The notes: generated from the letters alone by a model not told the origin. A stretch of DNA of 64,000 nt from Actinernus sp. WN-2022 (GCA_030867875.1 JAOWCC010000936.1:12222095-12286094), one strand, 5' to 3'; shown: positions 43,049-55,082, counted from the stretch's first letter. Made by a program: numbers and translations.

Positions 43049-43521
43049 ATAGTATTATATTATTCCTGCCATTATTGTTAGTTGTATTAAGATATGGGAT
43101 AACACTCCGGTGTAGCAAGAGCGACGCGGAGTGTCGTTTGTGTGGCGTCAGTTTATTTATTTATTTTTATTTCCCGAGTTCTCATGTAAATACCGATCGT
43201 GTCTGTATCTCGGCCCAACATGTGGCCAGGAGCCCACACAGAAACAAAAAACGAACGCCTAGGATGTCGACTGGTCACCGAACACAGATGAATCGGGCGG
43301 GACGGGCGGGCTGCGAAACTGTTTTCTATTACCTTTCTTGCGCAACGAACTACTCCAAGCCAGGTGTGGCTTATATACACCTTCTTGGCCAATTAGAGGG
43401 TGGCTTATACGTTAACAATACCTTGCATGCATAATATATATTATTCAAATGACTTTGTATAGTATTATATTATTCCTGCCGCTATTGTTAGTTGTATTAA
43501 GATATGGGATAACACTCCGGT
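43049..43521. repeat. Interleaved direct repeats A-B-A' beside the gag-like gene
   Basis: A 63 bp repeat at 43049-43111 (TCCTGCC..TATTGTTAGTTG, AAGATATGGGATAACACTCC) recurs at 43459-43521. Between them lies a 142 bp repeat B (43311-43452), whose partner is at 46867-47008. On the minus strand the order is B', gag-like gene, A', B, A. This could be the split direct repeats of Ngaro/PAT-type tyrosine-recombinase retrotransposons or rearranged LTRs. Confidence 0.75.
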
Positions 43522-43529
43522 TTCGCTGG

Positions 43530-45020
43530 CTTTCCCATGCGTGTTCTGTTTCATAATCCTAATTACACCTCCAAAACGCCCCCTACTCTCCCAAACCTTA
43601 TCCCCTCCCCCGTTCACGCCCTAAACCAGTTTTACCAGTTTTATGTAGGTCATGTTCAATTCTATTTACTGAACCAAAGTGAAAAGTATACTATGTGTGA
43701 TGCCTTACATACGTCTGGACATCCCTCAATTTGTCCAAGGAAAACTGACAATCCTTCATCCAAGCATCGAGGAAACGCGCATCTAGACATAAAACGGGGC
43801 TAACATAAACGGGTAGAACCGTATAAGGCGGTTCCGTGGTACCTACTTTACCCAGACCCTATTATTCTTTCCACGATTGTGTCCGAGATAATTCTGTGAA
43901 GTTTTACAGTTTTGCAAATCGTGGGAGTGAAAACACTGTTTTGCTGTGTTCCCCTTTTTTGCATCCTTGACAATGGGTAGCAAATTCCTTTAGTTCTATC
44001 CCTTTCTGTACCATCTAAGAATCTTATTCCTGTACTGATGATCCATAAATACGTACTCCCAAATCTGGACATGTTTGTGTATTTCCCCGGCCATAAACGA
44101 TTGTGGATCTCGAAAACCCCGCAAATTGAGCAGTGGGGGCTCCGGACCCTATAACACTTCACATATATGCTCCTGCGAAAAAAACTGTTTCCTGACTGGG
44201 ACTCCCGTCCATCCTTACTCATCGAAGTTGTTTCTGTTGACGCTCCTTCGAGCGTGTACTGGAACGAACTGAAGCTTCACTTCCCAGGGGGGGGGGGGGA
44301 CTCTGGTATACCGTCCTCTGGATAATTTCGCCTTCTTAGGAGGGTTCCGTGGAATATGATAAAAGCGCAATTATAGAACCCGCACTACACTAGCAGTCAG
44401 GAAACAGCTACCCTCACCTCCGGAAACGGATAGTACACGTACACTCGATGAGACGATGTGCCCGTGCGGGTAGCTCCTCCTAACCGAGATACTTAACTTT
44501 ATTTACTACACCAAAAAATTACAAATAACTGCCATTGAATGCTCCGTGTTATATATAGCACCAGGAGTATTGACCACTTTGTAAAATGGCTAGGATACCC
44601 TGAGAAATATAACAGTTGGGTATCTAGTAATATCTCCTGATAGCACTTTAAATATATTTCAAAAACTCATGAATAATTAATGAGCATGTTGTCCATTCAG
44701 ATGAAGCAAATCACTCACGTGCATGCTCCTTTATACCAGATAAAATCGCATCATTCTAAAAAGCCCGGGGAGGGCTTTGATTTCGGTACAAAGGTATTAC
44801 AAAAGAATGCAAATTAGGATGAAGACTATATATTTTGCATGGCGTTGTGAATACAAAGGTTCAATGGTTCATTAAGTAACCATTCCCTTGAGATGTGCGA
44901 CACTGCTGTTCGTGTTTTAAACAGTACTTTAATCACTTATCTTATTTCCATTTCTTTCACTAGTACATAAACACTTCCAATACAGTCAAAATAATATAAT
45001 ACAAGTTTCCTAAATCAAGC
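43530..45020. other. Interior of the gag-bearing element, no polymerase recognised
   Basis: Neither a reverse transcriptase YxDD nor a tyrosine-recombinase R..HxxR pattern was found on either strand. A G13 run is at 44287-44299. The frames 43537-43803, 43848-44222 and 44075-44272 have no identifiable domain. Confidence 0.4.
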
Positions 45021-45022
45021 AC

Positions 45023-46857
45023 GTGGCTCGTCCCGTTGGGGGCGTTTGGCATCAGGGTGGTCCAGTTAGCCCAGATTTCGTTTTTTTAAGCACCTATACT
45101 GCGTATGGCCCAATTGATTGCAATAATAACAACGTCTGTCTCGAATCCTGTTGCAATTGTCTTTGGCCAAACCGTTGCACTGCGTGGCTGGAGGCAGCAT
45201 ATAACAACTCACCCAACTGGCGGCTTCCAAGTACTCTGTCTAACTGATGGCTCTTGTCTACTTTTACCATGATATCTTGCACGTTTTCCTGATCATTATA
45301 TCCCCAATAAGGGCTGAAATGTATTTTTTAAACTGCTCTGGAGGTACCGATATCTTGTGTTTCAATGCGCTGTAGATCGCTTGAAAATGCGCAAAATTCT
45401 TGTGATTTTTATTAGCTGATGCTGCCTTCAAGTCCATCAGGAGATCCAAAGCTACGTCTTTATTAAAGTCGTGACCCGTGTTGTTCAGCAGTCTTCTGAG
45501 GTGGGTCAAGATCGCATCTACTGATTGACGATTTTTGCTTGCCTCCAACTGTGCGATCATTTCCTTTATTAACGTCAGGGGTCGTACAGCTGCCTAGACA
45601 GTCCAAAATCCCGACATATTTTAGCATTTATCTTCCCTAGAATCAGACCTGAAGTCACCTTCTATGGCCGTCCTCTCTGAATAAAAGGCCCGAAGCCACA
45701 TAGAGGCGTCTAGAATAAAACTCTCTACACGGGTCCGAAATCCAAACAGAGTTCAGCTCCTGTCCTCTCTGAATAAAAGGCCCGAAGCCACAGAGGCGCC
45801 TAGAATAAGGACTCTCTATACACGGGTCCGAAACCCAAACAGAGTTCAACTCCTGTCCTCTCTGAATAAAGGCCCGAAGCGACATAGGTGTCTGGAATAA
45901 AACGCAAACTCTCTACACGGGTCCGAAACCCAAACAGAGTTCAACTCCTGTCCTCTCTGAATAAAAGCCCGAAGCCACATAGAGGCGTCTAGAATGTAAC
46001 AATAAACTCTCCCCACTGGTCCAAAGTCGAACAAACTTTTTAGCGCTTATTATCTACTGAAATAAAAGCTCGAAACCACCTCTCTACCCAAAAAATCCAA
46101 AATAAAAACAATATACTGCTATGGCGAAGTGTCCCCATACCGCTAAGAATAAATAGATATATAACTTACTGTTTTGAAATTCCAAAACTGTATATTCCGA
46201 AACAAAAATACCCGAACCAGAAAAGATAAATACCGGCACCAAACCTTGTAAAGATATCTTGGCCGCGTGGCATCAAATCCTGCATGAAACACACTAGGGA
46301 CCGATCCCGAGAAACGGAGCGGAACCATGCCAAGTAGTTATGAATAATAAGTTACTCCATCGAAAGTCAACGTGTTTTACAAGCGCAAATATTTATCACA
46401 AATCTTAAAACGTCTGCGTCTTATAACGTATATAGGTTATTGGGGAAAATGATGTCCTATAAAAGTACTGCATATCCCACAAACTGACGGCAAAATAGGA
46501 TATTGAGGGTAGAATCTACAAATTTATACGTGTCAAAAAACTCTAGGCTTATAAATATTGAAGAAACGAAAGTATGCCGGGAATATACTGACAGTTAGCG
46601 TCCTAGCTATTAAACCGAAGTGAGCAAAAAACACCCACGTCAACCGCTACTTGCCGAGGCGCTATAATATCTGGTTCGGCGGCCCTGGATTCTTCATTCG
46701 GAATGGCTGGCGGTGGAGCAAATGGAATTGGTGCAGCTAACGCTGGAGCGGCCGGGCCAACCTGATTCACTGCTTTCTGTACTGCTTCCGTTGTCGGTGG
46801 TGCAATGTCTTGGTCAGCCATTCTCTGACAATCTGTGTTCGGTGACTCGTTTGGCAC
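45023..46857 (-). pseudogene. Gag-like retrotransposon gene with CCHC zinc knuckle, broken
   Basis: Minus-strand pieces run from a proline/alanine-rich N-terminus (from 46857: MPNESPNTD, MADQDIAPPTTEAVQ, PIPFAPPPAIP) through a helical middle part (45560-45264: MIAQLEASKNRQSVDAILTH, LRRLLNNTGHDFNKDVALDL, HKISVPPEQFKKYI) to a CCHC knuckle CYYCNQLGHTQYRC at 45131-45090. This order is typical of Gag proteins, which package element RNA. The frames do not join and a minisatellite lies between the first two pieces. The first ATG is 10-25 bp inside the direct repeat B', as expected for a leader next to a terminal repeat. Confidence 0.65.
45668..46032. repeat. Minisatellite, about 93 bp unit, four copies
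   Basis: Units begin CCTCTCTGAATAAA(A)GGCCC near 45668, 45761, 45856 and 45950. Each has a GAAGCCACATAGAGGCGTCT block and a CTACACGGGTCCGAAA block. The repeated minus-strand frames 45655-45885 and 45846-46034 come from it. Confidence 0.9.
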
Positions 46858-46866
46858 AATTCTGTT

Positions 46867-47008
46867 CTGCGAAACTGTTTTCTATTACCTTTCTTGCGCA
46901 ACGAACTACTCCAAGCCAGGTGTGGCTTATATACACCTTCTTGGCCAATCAGAGGGTGGCTTATACGTTAATAATACCTTGCATGCATAATATATATTAT
47001 TCAAATGA
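46867..47008. repeat. Direct repeat B' (terminal repeat of the gag-like element)
   Basis: 142 bp starting CTGCGAAACTGTTTTCTATT, nearly identical to 43311-43452 in the same orientation with only a few substitutions. It lies immediately upstream of the gag-like frame on the minus strand, the place for a 5' terminal repeat. Confidence 0.85.
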
Positions 47009-47124
47009 TTTTGAATAATAAGCGCTTCGCTTGAGTTGGCTTTCCTTTCATCAACAATCGATCTCTTCAGGGAATTTAAAGATTCCTCATTTGCATACCC
47101 GCCATTATCAGCTTCGGTGTTTAT

Positions 47125-47400
47125 TTACAGCAGAACCGACGAATTGTGAGCTCCATGATCCAGTTCATCAACAAAATCAAAGCCCAGCGTAGTATTGAAT
47201 GGGAAAGAGCACAGCGAACAAGTCCAGTCCAAGTATAAATTATCCAGGTAGTACTTGAAGGTATCTTTCGACATATCAAGACACTTCACAAGTGACCAAT
47301 AATTGCAAGCGGAACAAAGAATAGCATCCTGACCGCCTCGAACTCTCTTATTACACTCCTTACAAGGATATTTGGGAACTCGCATACCAGCGGGCAACTC
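47125..47400 (-). pseudogene. PHD-finger fragment, probably from a retrotransposon ORF1
   Basis: The minus strand encodes YPCKEC, then AILCSACNYW, VKCLDMS and WTCSLC, which is the zinc-ligand layout of a PHD finger. The expected His in the CxxW-H-xxC part is Leu here (YWSLVKC), so the zinc site is damaged. In CR1/L2-type elements such a finger often precedes the endonuclease. No endonuclease follows, so this is an isolated piece. Confidence 0.55.
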
Positions 47401-47639
47401 GTCTGAGTTGGAAACAGCTCGTTACTTTGGTCGAGTGCGGAATTCTTGTAGCCAAATACTTTTGCCGCGTCCATGCGTTCGAACGATAGCATCATTCGGC
47501 ACAGTTCCGTAATGGTAGACCGTACTAAGCGTCTCGAAATGTTCTTTACCAGTACTATTACATTTCGGCTGATTGTAGAGAACCAGGCAGGCACAGATAC
47601 TTAGAAAAGCTAACAAGTTTAGCGAGCTTGGTTTCGAAC

Positions 47640-47960
47640 GCAACACGATTCTGCAAAACAATTTCGTTAGCTTCAAATAGATGTCGATTGCTCAGAAGGC
47701 TGTCCTGTTTAAGCTGCTGTGTTCCTTTGGCCATCAGGGATGTTTTAATGGAGGTTTCCGTACAGTATTGCAAGTGTAGTGGAGCGCGCTTGATGCTAGA
47801 GTGGTTCGAACTATCGGCATTCATGGAATGCAAATTTACACTAACATCAAAAAAGTTCGTCGATTGGTCATAAGACTATGTTCTTTGTACTTCTGTGGTT
47901 TGTTTGGCACCAGAAAGTATTTTAAACCTACTTTTCTTGCAGTGCTTTCACAGGTAGCCT
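47640..47960. repeat. 210 bp satellite family, second locus
   Basis: About one and a half units: AAAACAATTTCGTTAGCTTC, ATGTCGATTGCTCAGAAGGC, TGTCCTGTTTAAGCTGCTGT, GGCCATCAGGGATGTTTTAA and GTGGAGCGCGCTTGA, then a second TTCGAACTATCGGCATTCAT start. It matches the array at 34800-35700 in the same orientation. Confidence 0.75.
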
Positions 47961-48483
47961 AAACTTACGATTTGTATGAGCGATTACAAAGAATGTATGA
48001 AAATTTCACTATTATCGCTGAAGTACTCTTGCCTCTAATAAAATGCTTCAATAGCCTTCCCTTTCCCTTGTAGTCATTACGGTTCATGTCTATGGAGATT
48101 CCTTGGCCGCTTAACCTTGATTTAGGGTGGTTTTTCCCTCTTAGAAGAAGTTAAAGGTAAGAGTCCTTGAACTCGGCTGACTCCACTCAACCTGTCATAA
48201 ATCGAATAATTTCAAAATCACAGCGATTTCACCACTGGATAACAGTTCTCCAATAAATTTTCCAAATGTTCAATCCTTAAATAACCAATTACTTCAAAAT
48301 TATCAGCCACAGATCGCCAAGTTTGTGTGCTTAAGATTCAAAAAGATACTCGGCAATTCCGATCCTGTTTGCCAATTCTAGTCTCAGAGGGGAGGGCTAG
48401 CTATCAACAATTCGGAATCCAGCCTACCTCTCACACAACGAAACTATTGTATTCGATTGGTCCGAATAGTTACTTAGAATAAA

Positions 48484-48720
48484 GAAAGAAAGTAAGAAAT
48501 AATTTAAGTAAGAAAGAAAGAAAGAAAGAAAGTAAGAAAGTAAGAAAGTAAGAAAATAAGAAAATAAGAAAGCAAGAAAGTAAGAAAGCAAGAAAGCAAG
48601 AAAGCAAGAAAGCAAGAAAGCAAGAAAGCAAGAAAGCAAGAAAGCAAGAAAGCAAGAAAGCAAGAAAGCAAGAAAGCAAGAAAGCAAGAAAGCAAGAAAG
48701 CAAGAAAGCAAGAAAGCAAA
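48484..48720. repeat. (AAGAAAGC)n and related (AAGAAAGT)n array
   Basis: An 8 bp unit repeated about 18 times after more variable AAGAAAGT units. Three overlapping minus-strand frames of alternating Leu/Ser/Cys/Phe-Ala units are artefacts of this array. Confidence 0.95.
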
Positions 48721-48833
48721 TGATTTAGAGGATTTAGAGGATTTAGAGGATTTAGAGGATTTAGAGGATTTAGAGGATTTAGAGGATTTAGAGGATTTAG
48801 AGGATTTAGAGGATTTGGAGGATTTAGAGGAAA
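48721..48833. repeat. (GAGGATTTA)n array, 9 bp unit
   Basis: About twelve units directly abut the 8 bp array. As the unit is a multiple of three the + strand reads as repeated Glu-Asp-Leu into the frame 48815-49054, which has no domain. There is no evidence of expression. Confidence 0.95.
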
Positions 48834-48839
48834 ATATTT

Positions 48840-50220
48840 GGTTGAGAAAAACTGATCAGTTTTGTATAGTTGAGAATGCCTTTATATCACACAAACGAAG
48901 CAAAGGAGAACGATTATTCACCCGAATAGTTACTTACAATTCACAAAATATAATGCAACCATATATATATTTTAAAAATGAAAATAATTTTCCTAACACT
49001 TGGAACACCTACTGCTCTAACTGCCACTCCTATAACCATTATTATTGCTCATAGAACGATAGTTGTGCCATGTAACATATAATTCTTACCTTTTTAAACG
49101 TTTTGTTAATTTCGTATTATTATTCGTATTTTTTGTTAGGGCCGGTGAATTTAAAGTGCCACTACGACGAAATTCCTCCATTTTCTCCAATAGTTTGTTG
49201 TCTTCTAAAACGACACACAGTATCGAAAATATCGTAAATGCGTATTTCCATTCAAAACTTCGTTCTTTCCTTTCCTTTTTGGAAAAAAATAGTATAAACA
49301 CGTACTTTACTTATAAGTTCGTGCGAAAGTTTGTTGAAACGTAGCCCGCATGTTGTTGTGTTGAGAAGATGACGTCACGTTCGCTGAAAATTAGCTCTGT
49401 CATGGCTCTGTCACGGAACGGGTTCGATAATGGCGGACATAAAAAATCAAGATTCGGTCCCAAAAAAATAAAAATTCACATTGTCATATCGAAAAACGGT
49501 GTGGGTAGACAAAAAATATAGCAACGTTTCTTTATAAATAAGCAAAAATATCACTATCTCAAAATTTGATCGTAGTGTCACTTTAATATTGGACCCTTGT
49601 CCTTGTGTTCTTCCTTTCAGCTAGTCCATTTATTGTCCTAATATCTTGTATTTAGTTTTCTGTGTGTGTCTATCATGATTAGTCGTAAAGTTAATAAATA
49701 AATAAATAAATAACAATAACAAACATTTGTACCTGTTAATCAACCATTATGACTGGTAGCTGGAAAATTAGGAAGCAGCATTGAACCACCATTTAAAATT
49801 GGTTTGGCATATATATAAAACCAAAAAAATTAAAGAATTAGGGTATAGTGTATATTAGTCTAGTTATTTTTTACATGGTGTAGTTGACGTGAGAGGGGCA
49901 CTAGTGTACTGTCATTGGAATTGAATCTTCAAGTTTCTTTAAACAAAACTACAAAAACAAAACTACAAACACCTCGAAACCGAAGAGTAATTCCTAATAT
50001 GGTTTAACTTTTTTTTTCCATAAAGGATGGCAAAGTGGATTACAAAAGCTAATTCTATAAACTTGATTTCGGTTACAGGGAACATATATATAACATTCTC
50101 TCCAGTGACTAATTATAAGGGATGTAAATCTTATCAAACCTGATATTTTCTGGATATCTAACTCCCACAGGTTATTTTCAGGTAAGCTTTAATTACATTA
50201 CATATAAATAACATGACTGC
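48840..50220. other. Intronic AT-rich sequence, nothing identified
   Basis: Contains a short AATAAATAAATAAATAA run near 49690 and fragments of ACAAAACTACAAA. Frames 49063-49344 and 49086-49301 overlap on opposite strands and are not supported. Confidence 0.4.
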
Positions 50221-50227
50221 AGTGATT

Positions 50228-50325
50228 ATTACTCCGGCGCTCCTAAGCAGCCGCTGGAGTCTTAAAATGCAGTATGTGTCTTTTTGTTACTACTCCGGCG
50301 CTGAAAGGCAGTCGCCGGAGTCTTA
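50228..50325. repeat. Two adjacent ACTCCGGCG hairpins
   Basis: TACTCCGGCGCTCCTAAGCA with GCCGCTGGAGTCTTAAA, then a second TACTCCGGCGCTGAAAGGCA with GTCGCCGGAGTCTTAAA about 58 bp later. Each forms a short stem. They are a tandem duplication. Confidence 0.7.
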
Positions 50326-50539
50326 AAGGCGCTGTGTTACGGTACTGCACATATCACAGTCTCCAGACATTGAATCGACAGCTCAATTGTGTAAGTAACA
50401 TCCAATGATAATCAATCAAAATAAATTGCCGGAAACGCCACACTGTTCGGGTGATAGCCGTGATTCACAGATTATAGTTTTGCACAGTATATGGCGAGAT
50501 TTACAAGGATTTTATTCTTCCTACAGCCAAGGTAAACAG

Positions 50540-51230
50540 CATTGAGTAAAGAATGGTATATATATTTCATTACTTGCTTGTATTTTTTGCTGTTTCCAGT
50601 CGTAAACAGTCTAAATCAGAATCCAGACTCAAGATTGGGATAAGGCAGTCTTTATTATTTATTAAAACATACTATTATTACAATTCTAAATACATATATT
50701 ACAAACATCATGATTCTTACCATTATACGTTTAGAATAATAGCCCATACACACAAATATACAAGTACAATTACTTCCTACTACAAGATCATGACTGCCTA
50801 TATATGGTGTGGGTGGGTGGGTATTGCGAAAACTGCTCCAGTAGTGGAGCCCATCCCACCGTGTGCGGTTATGTGCAGGGTAATACTAGAACGTGCTTCT
50901 TATTGCATGTCTGGGGGCATATGCCAGTACTTCCTGTGTTAAATATTTGTGGAATATCGTCACATCACTGCCCAACCCAGCTCGTCCCAGACCTGATCTA
51001 GATTTATATTAACACATATGTCAGTGTCAATAACCACCCAAATTTGACCAAATTGAAACAAGCTGCTCGCGTCCGTAGATACATATTTCTTCGTTATGCA
51101 CTTTTGACATGAAATAATTCTCCAAATGACACCATTGTTTTAGTTCTATAAGTTTAATAACACAGTTCTCTGCTGTAAAAAAACTGAACATTGGAAGATT
51201 TCTTGTCTTAAAGTTTGGAAATGTAACACA
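50540..51230. other. Intronic sequence, nothing identified
   Basis: The frames 50553-50942 and 50804-51001 show no recognisable motif despite moderate length, and no splice or promoter context supports them. Confidence 0.35.
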
Positions 51231-51239
51231 TGCATTTGA

Positions 51240-51990
51240 CGCTAGAAAGTTCAGTACTCGCGGAAGTACTCAAGATTACTAGTGGCTGTTTAATAGTTTG
51301 CACTATCGGCTGTTATGGACTGGAAACTTACTTTCACAGCTTAATATATATGTCGATTGGTCAGAAGGATATCTTGTTTAAGATGTTCTGGTTCTTTCGG
51401 CATCAGGAAATTTTGAAACGGGAGTTTTCGTACAGTATTTCAAGCTATGCTGTAGCGGGAGTTCAGTAGTGACAAATGTCCCTGAAACTAGTAGCGCGTT
51501 CATTATTATCAGTTTGTTCTATGGGTTCTCATGTATTCAATAATTACGTCTGGAGCTTCATATGTATGTGGATTGGTCACAAGGAGTTTCTCTTTCAGTT
51601 TTCCCCGTTAGTTTGGACATTAGATATTTATTCTTGGAGATTTCGTACAGTTTAGCGACCGTGTGCCGAAAGTAGAAAAGTTCGATTGTCACGAAAGTGC
51701 GTAAACTGACAAGCGGTTTCAATTAGCAGTTCGATGATTTGACCCTCGTGTAGTCGATAATAACTTCTGTAGCTTCATCATATGTATGTCGATTGCTCAC
51801 AAGGCTATATCGTGTTTGAGTTCATTAGGTTGTTTTCCCAGCAAAGAAAGGTTTTATCTAACTTTTCGTACAGTCTTTGCACTCCGGTCGGTTCATATAA
51901 TTTCAGCCTCGTTTCTAAGCCATAGATATATATTTCTTCGTATCGCTGTTGAAAACTGCCATATCATTTGTAATATGACATGAAAAGTTG
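51240..51990. repeat. 210 bp satellite family, third locus, about 3-4 diverged units
   Basis: Blocks TTTGCACTATCGGCTGTTAT, ATGTCGATTGGTCAGAAGG, GGCATCAGGAAATTTTGAAA, GGGAGTTTTCGTACAGTATT recur with divergence near 51500, 51700 and 51780. It is the same family as 34800-35700 and 47640-47960, but more decayed. Confidence 0.65.
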
Positions 51991-52499
51991 CCATGTGTTT
52001 CGTGAACTCAATTGGACATCCAAACCCTCTTCGCTTCTGGTTGGAATGCCAAAAAGCTTCCAATTTTAATTCTTGCGTTTTTCGGCTGCTGTATTCAGAG
52101 TACTCAGTGGCGGTCTTCCCCGGCGGTAAGCATCACTTATGATTTTTAGGCGACCATTGCGTATGTAGTACTGAAGTTGGGGACTATCTATGTCTCGGCA
52201 TCAACCGATAATTGACAATTTAACTCAGGGGGGTACTGTTGAATCAGGTAAGGAAAGCCGTAGAATAAATATCTTTATCTATTTAATTATTCTTTAGTTA
52301 ATCATTAGTCTTTAATTGCAAGTTAAAGCGGTTTTGGTGTGTTGGCTCTTCGTTGTTTCTTTAATAAAACGAGTATTTTAATGAAAAGACCGTGGGACCG
52401 CGCCGGTGTGCTAAAACCGTAATAGGGTCGTATGTCCTTATTTGGATGAAACGTTCCTTCGATGCGACTGATTGGGGGTGAATGTGCTTTGACTTCGCG

Positions 52500-52832
52500 A
52501 AGAATATTCGGTGAGAGTTTTGTCCTGCTTTGCTTTCATGTTTGTGCTCTTGTCAACTGACATTTGCATACACAGCCTTAGAATATATACGGTCAAGAGA
52601 CGCAAAGCTCACGCTAAAATCTTTGAGAGCTGTTTTGAACCGAGTCTTGTGTCTCTCCAGTCGAGCCGAGTTTCACTGTCGTATTGCTAGGCGTAAAAGC
52701 AAACTTGAAAAGCTTATAAAGAAATACAAAGGAACATCAAGGAATATAACTAAAGGTAATATATACAAAACTGTTGTCAAACTCTGTGAACGAGACAAGC
52801 TATTGATGAACCAGAAACTGACATTCAAGTGA
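52500..52832 (+). CDS. Unidentified basic reading frame (100 residues)
   Basis: From ATG 52530 the frame runs 100 residues. It is rich in Lys/Arg and has a helical pattern (RRKSKLEKLIKKYKGTSRNI, VVKLCERDKLLMNQKLTFK). There is no known domain and no clear splice site. It could be a fragment of a mobile-element protein or chance. The frame is listed because its composition is less repeat-like than its neighbours. Confidence 0.2.
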
Positions 52833-53487
52833 AGTGAACGTACGAAGGTACTTGTTCAAACTGAATCAATATGGGAAATAGTATTATGCAGTATAGGGCT
52901 GTTATAATCTAGAATGCATTCGACGTATTTATAGAGAGTATCGTGAATGTTTTAAAGGAATGTTTTGGAGTTCTATGTTGTTATTGTTTTACATACGAGT
53001 TAAGGTGAATAAGTGCATGCATTCATTCAATGAACTCTTCTCAAAGTGGAACTCAAATCGAACTGCCGAAATGAACTAAGATTTTTCACCGTGAACCCGA
53101 CATGTGAAATTTCTCAACCTCATGTAAACCGACAAAACTTTGCCGCGCAAGTCCATGCAAGAGCCGCTTAATCGGAATATTTGTAGTTTATTTCTAGCAA
53201 ATAAGTCGATCGTTAAATAGACAAACGGCCCGGGAAACACTTCGTGAAGTCTGAATAAAGTTTGAAGTAAACATGCAAGCGAGCCCGGTGGGGAGGGGGT
53301 TCTTCAAGGTAAAAAGTGCAGGGGTGACCGTCGGAAAACCTCGAAAAATACCCAAAAAAAATCCAAACCGTGAATAATTTTCCATCTTAGAATGTACCTC
53401 ACGGTCTAAATATCACCCTGAGAAATGGATTTCACTTGTACAACCCCTAAAAAATACTAAATCGCCGATTTCAAATATATAGGAAGA

Positions 53488-53509
53488 ACCCCCCCCCCCC
53501 CCCCCCCCC
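53488..53509. repeat. Poly-C tract of about 20 bp
   Basis: An uninterrupted C run just before GGTCAAGCGAG. Similar G/C runs occur at 44287, 55245 and 55951. On the other strand it is G-rich. Confidence 0.9.
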
Positions 53510-53639
53510 GGTCAAGCGAGTCTTTGAGGACTTTAGTTTAGTAGCTGATCGTTAATAGAGAAACACTTTGAAGTGTGAATACCGTGAATAAAGTTTGAAG
53601 TAAACATGCCAGCGAGGGAAAGGGAAACACATCGAAGGC

Positions 53640-54480
53640 AAGGAGCACTCTGTAGCGATTAAATAATAGAAGTTTAATAAAGGGTAGGCTTGTGAATCAA
53701 AAATAGAAGGGGAGGATTGACCAATAGAAATTAAATAATACAACTGAAGAGGGGTGGGTTCTATCGAATCAAAAATAAAAGGGAAGGGGTAGATGATAGT
53801 AATTCAAAAATCAATTGGGAGGGCAATTAAATAATAGAACAGCAGGTGTATCCTATAGTAATTAAATAATAGAAGGGACTTTTGCCTATAGTGTACAAAA
53901 AATAAAACGCAAGGCGTGTCCTATCGTAGTTAAATAATAGAAGTTAGAGGGTGGGCTAGTTAATCAAAAATAGAAGGGGAGGAGTGACCAATAGAAATTG
54001 AATAATTGAAGTTAGAGGGTGGGCTATATTGTATTAAAAATAGAATGCGAAGGATAGACCATAGTAATTAAAAATATATATGGCCTATAGTGATTACATA
54101 ATAGAACAGCAGGGGTGCCTTATTTTAATTAAATAATAGAAGGAGGTATACTATAAGAATTAAAAAATCAATGAGGTGTGGCCTATAGTATTTAAATAAT
54201 AGACCAGCAGGAGTACCTATAGTAATTAAATATAAGAAGGGGAGGCGTAGACTATAGTGATTCAAAATTAGAAGAGCAAGGGTGGCCTATAGTAATTAAA
54301 TACTTGAAATTAGAGGGTGGTCTAGTGAATGAAAAATAGAATGGGAAAGTGGCCAATAGAAATTAAATAATCGAAGTGGACAGGTAGGCTATATTGAATA
54401 AAAAATATAACGATAGGGATAGACCATAGTAATTCCAAACTTAATGGGGTGTGGCCTATAATAATTACATAGGTAGCACG
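53640..54480. repeat. Degenerate AT-rich minisatellite (TAATTAAATAATAGAA units)
   Basis: More than fifteen irregular units of TAATTAAATAATAGAA alternate with GGGGAGG.GTGGCCTATAG or AGAGGGTGGGCTA spacers. Spacing is about 35-60 bp. No coding function. Confidence 0.85.
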
Positions 54481-54688
54481 CAAGACATAAGTGTTTGGAT
54501 AAGGCTCAAATATGTCAAAAACCTGTCATCACATTTACTAGACAAGTGCGACCCTTATGTCGCAGCTTGCGACATACGGGTCGCGACAGACATAACATAA
54601 AAAGTACCGATGTCCTGCCCAGGAGCGGTTCATATCTGGTTATATCTCTTTGAAACAATAGCTGCTGTCAAAAACTCAAAAGCTACTG

Positions 54689-55082
54689 TCAAATACTCAA
54701 TCGACACCATGCTCCTAGAGTGAAAACAGGCTGCCTGTAAAGGCCAAGAGCCAGCACTTTCTCTGCCTTTATACACTCATGCATTGTCGTATCTTGCCGC
54801 GTCAGATTAGGAGCCTGCAGAACGTTGAGTAGCACCCGAAAAGCTCCTCTACTGACACGAAGAAGTTGCTTGAAGTAGTCGTCCGGAATGGCACGGTTAT
54901 TGTAGGAGGTCAAACCTCCGCCGATTATTCCTACGTCTCAGTCGTCTTCTATACACAGCAATGGCCAACATTCTCCTCCGGCAGATATTAAGTAAAGCAA
55001 AAGCAACAATAATCTGCTGTATATTAAAGAAATTGAAATAAGCCTGCTTAAAAAAAGCGAGAAAAAGAACTAGTCGAAGCAT
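54689..55082 (-). pseudogene. PIF/Harbinger-like transposase N-terminal fragment
   Basis: On the minus strand the frame 54913-54689 reads AIPDDYFKQLLRVSRGAFRV followed by LLNVL and KAEKVLALGLYRQPV, matching the pattern F+..F+MS...F..L...L.....R.....EK+..ALW.L of HARBI1-like transposases. The preceding frame (55082-54897) ends in an arginine-rich stretch that overlaps the start in another frame, so a frameshift is likely. The catalytic DDE part is absent. Confidence 0.5.

Noticed and set aside
43848..44222. Candidate tyrosine recombinase or other enzyme on minus
   Set aside because: No R..HxxR..Y arrangement or other catalytic pattern is visible.
48424..48719. Three overlapping Leu/Ser/Cys/Phe-Ala rich minus-strand frames
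   Set aside because: They are translations of the AAGAAAGC simple repeat in all three frames.
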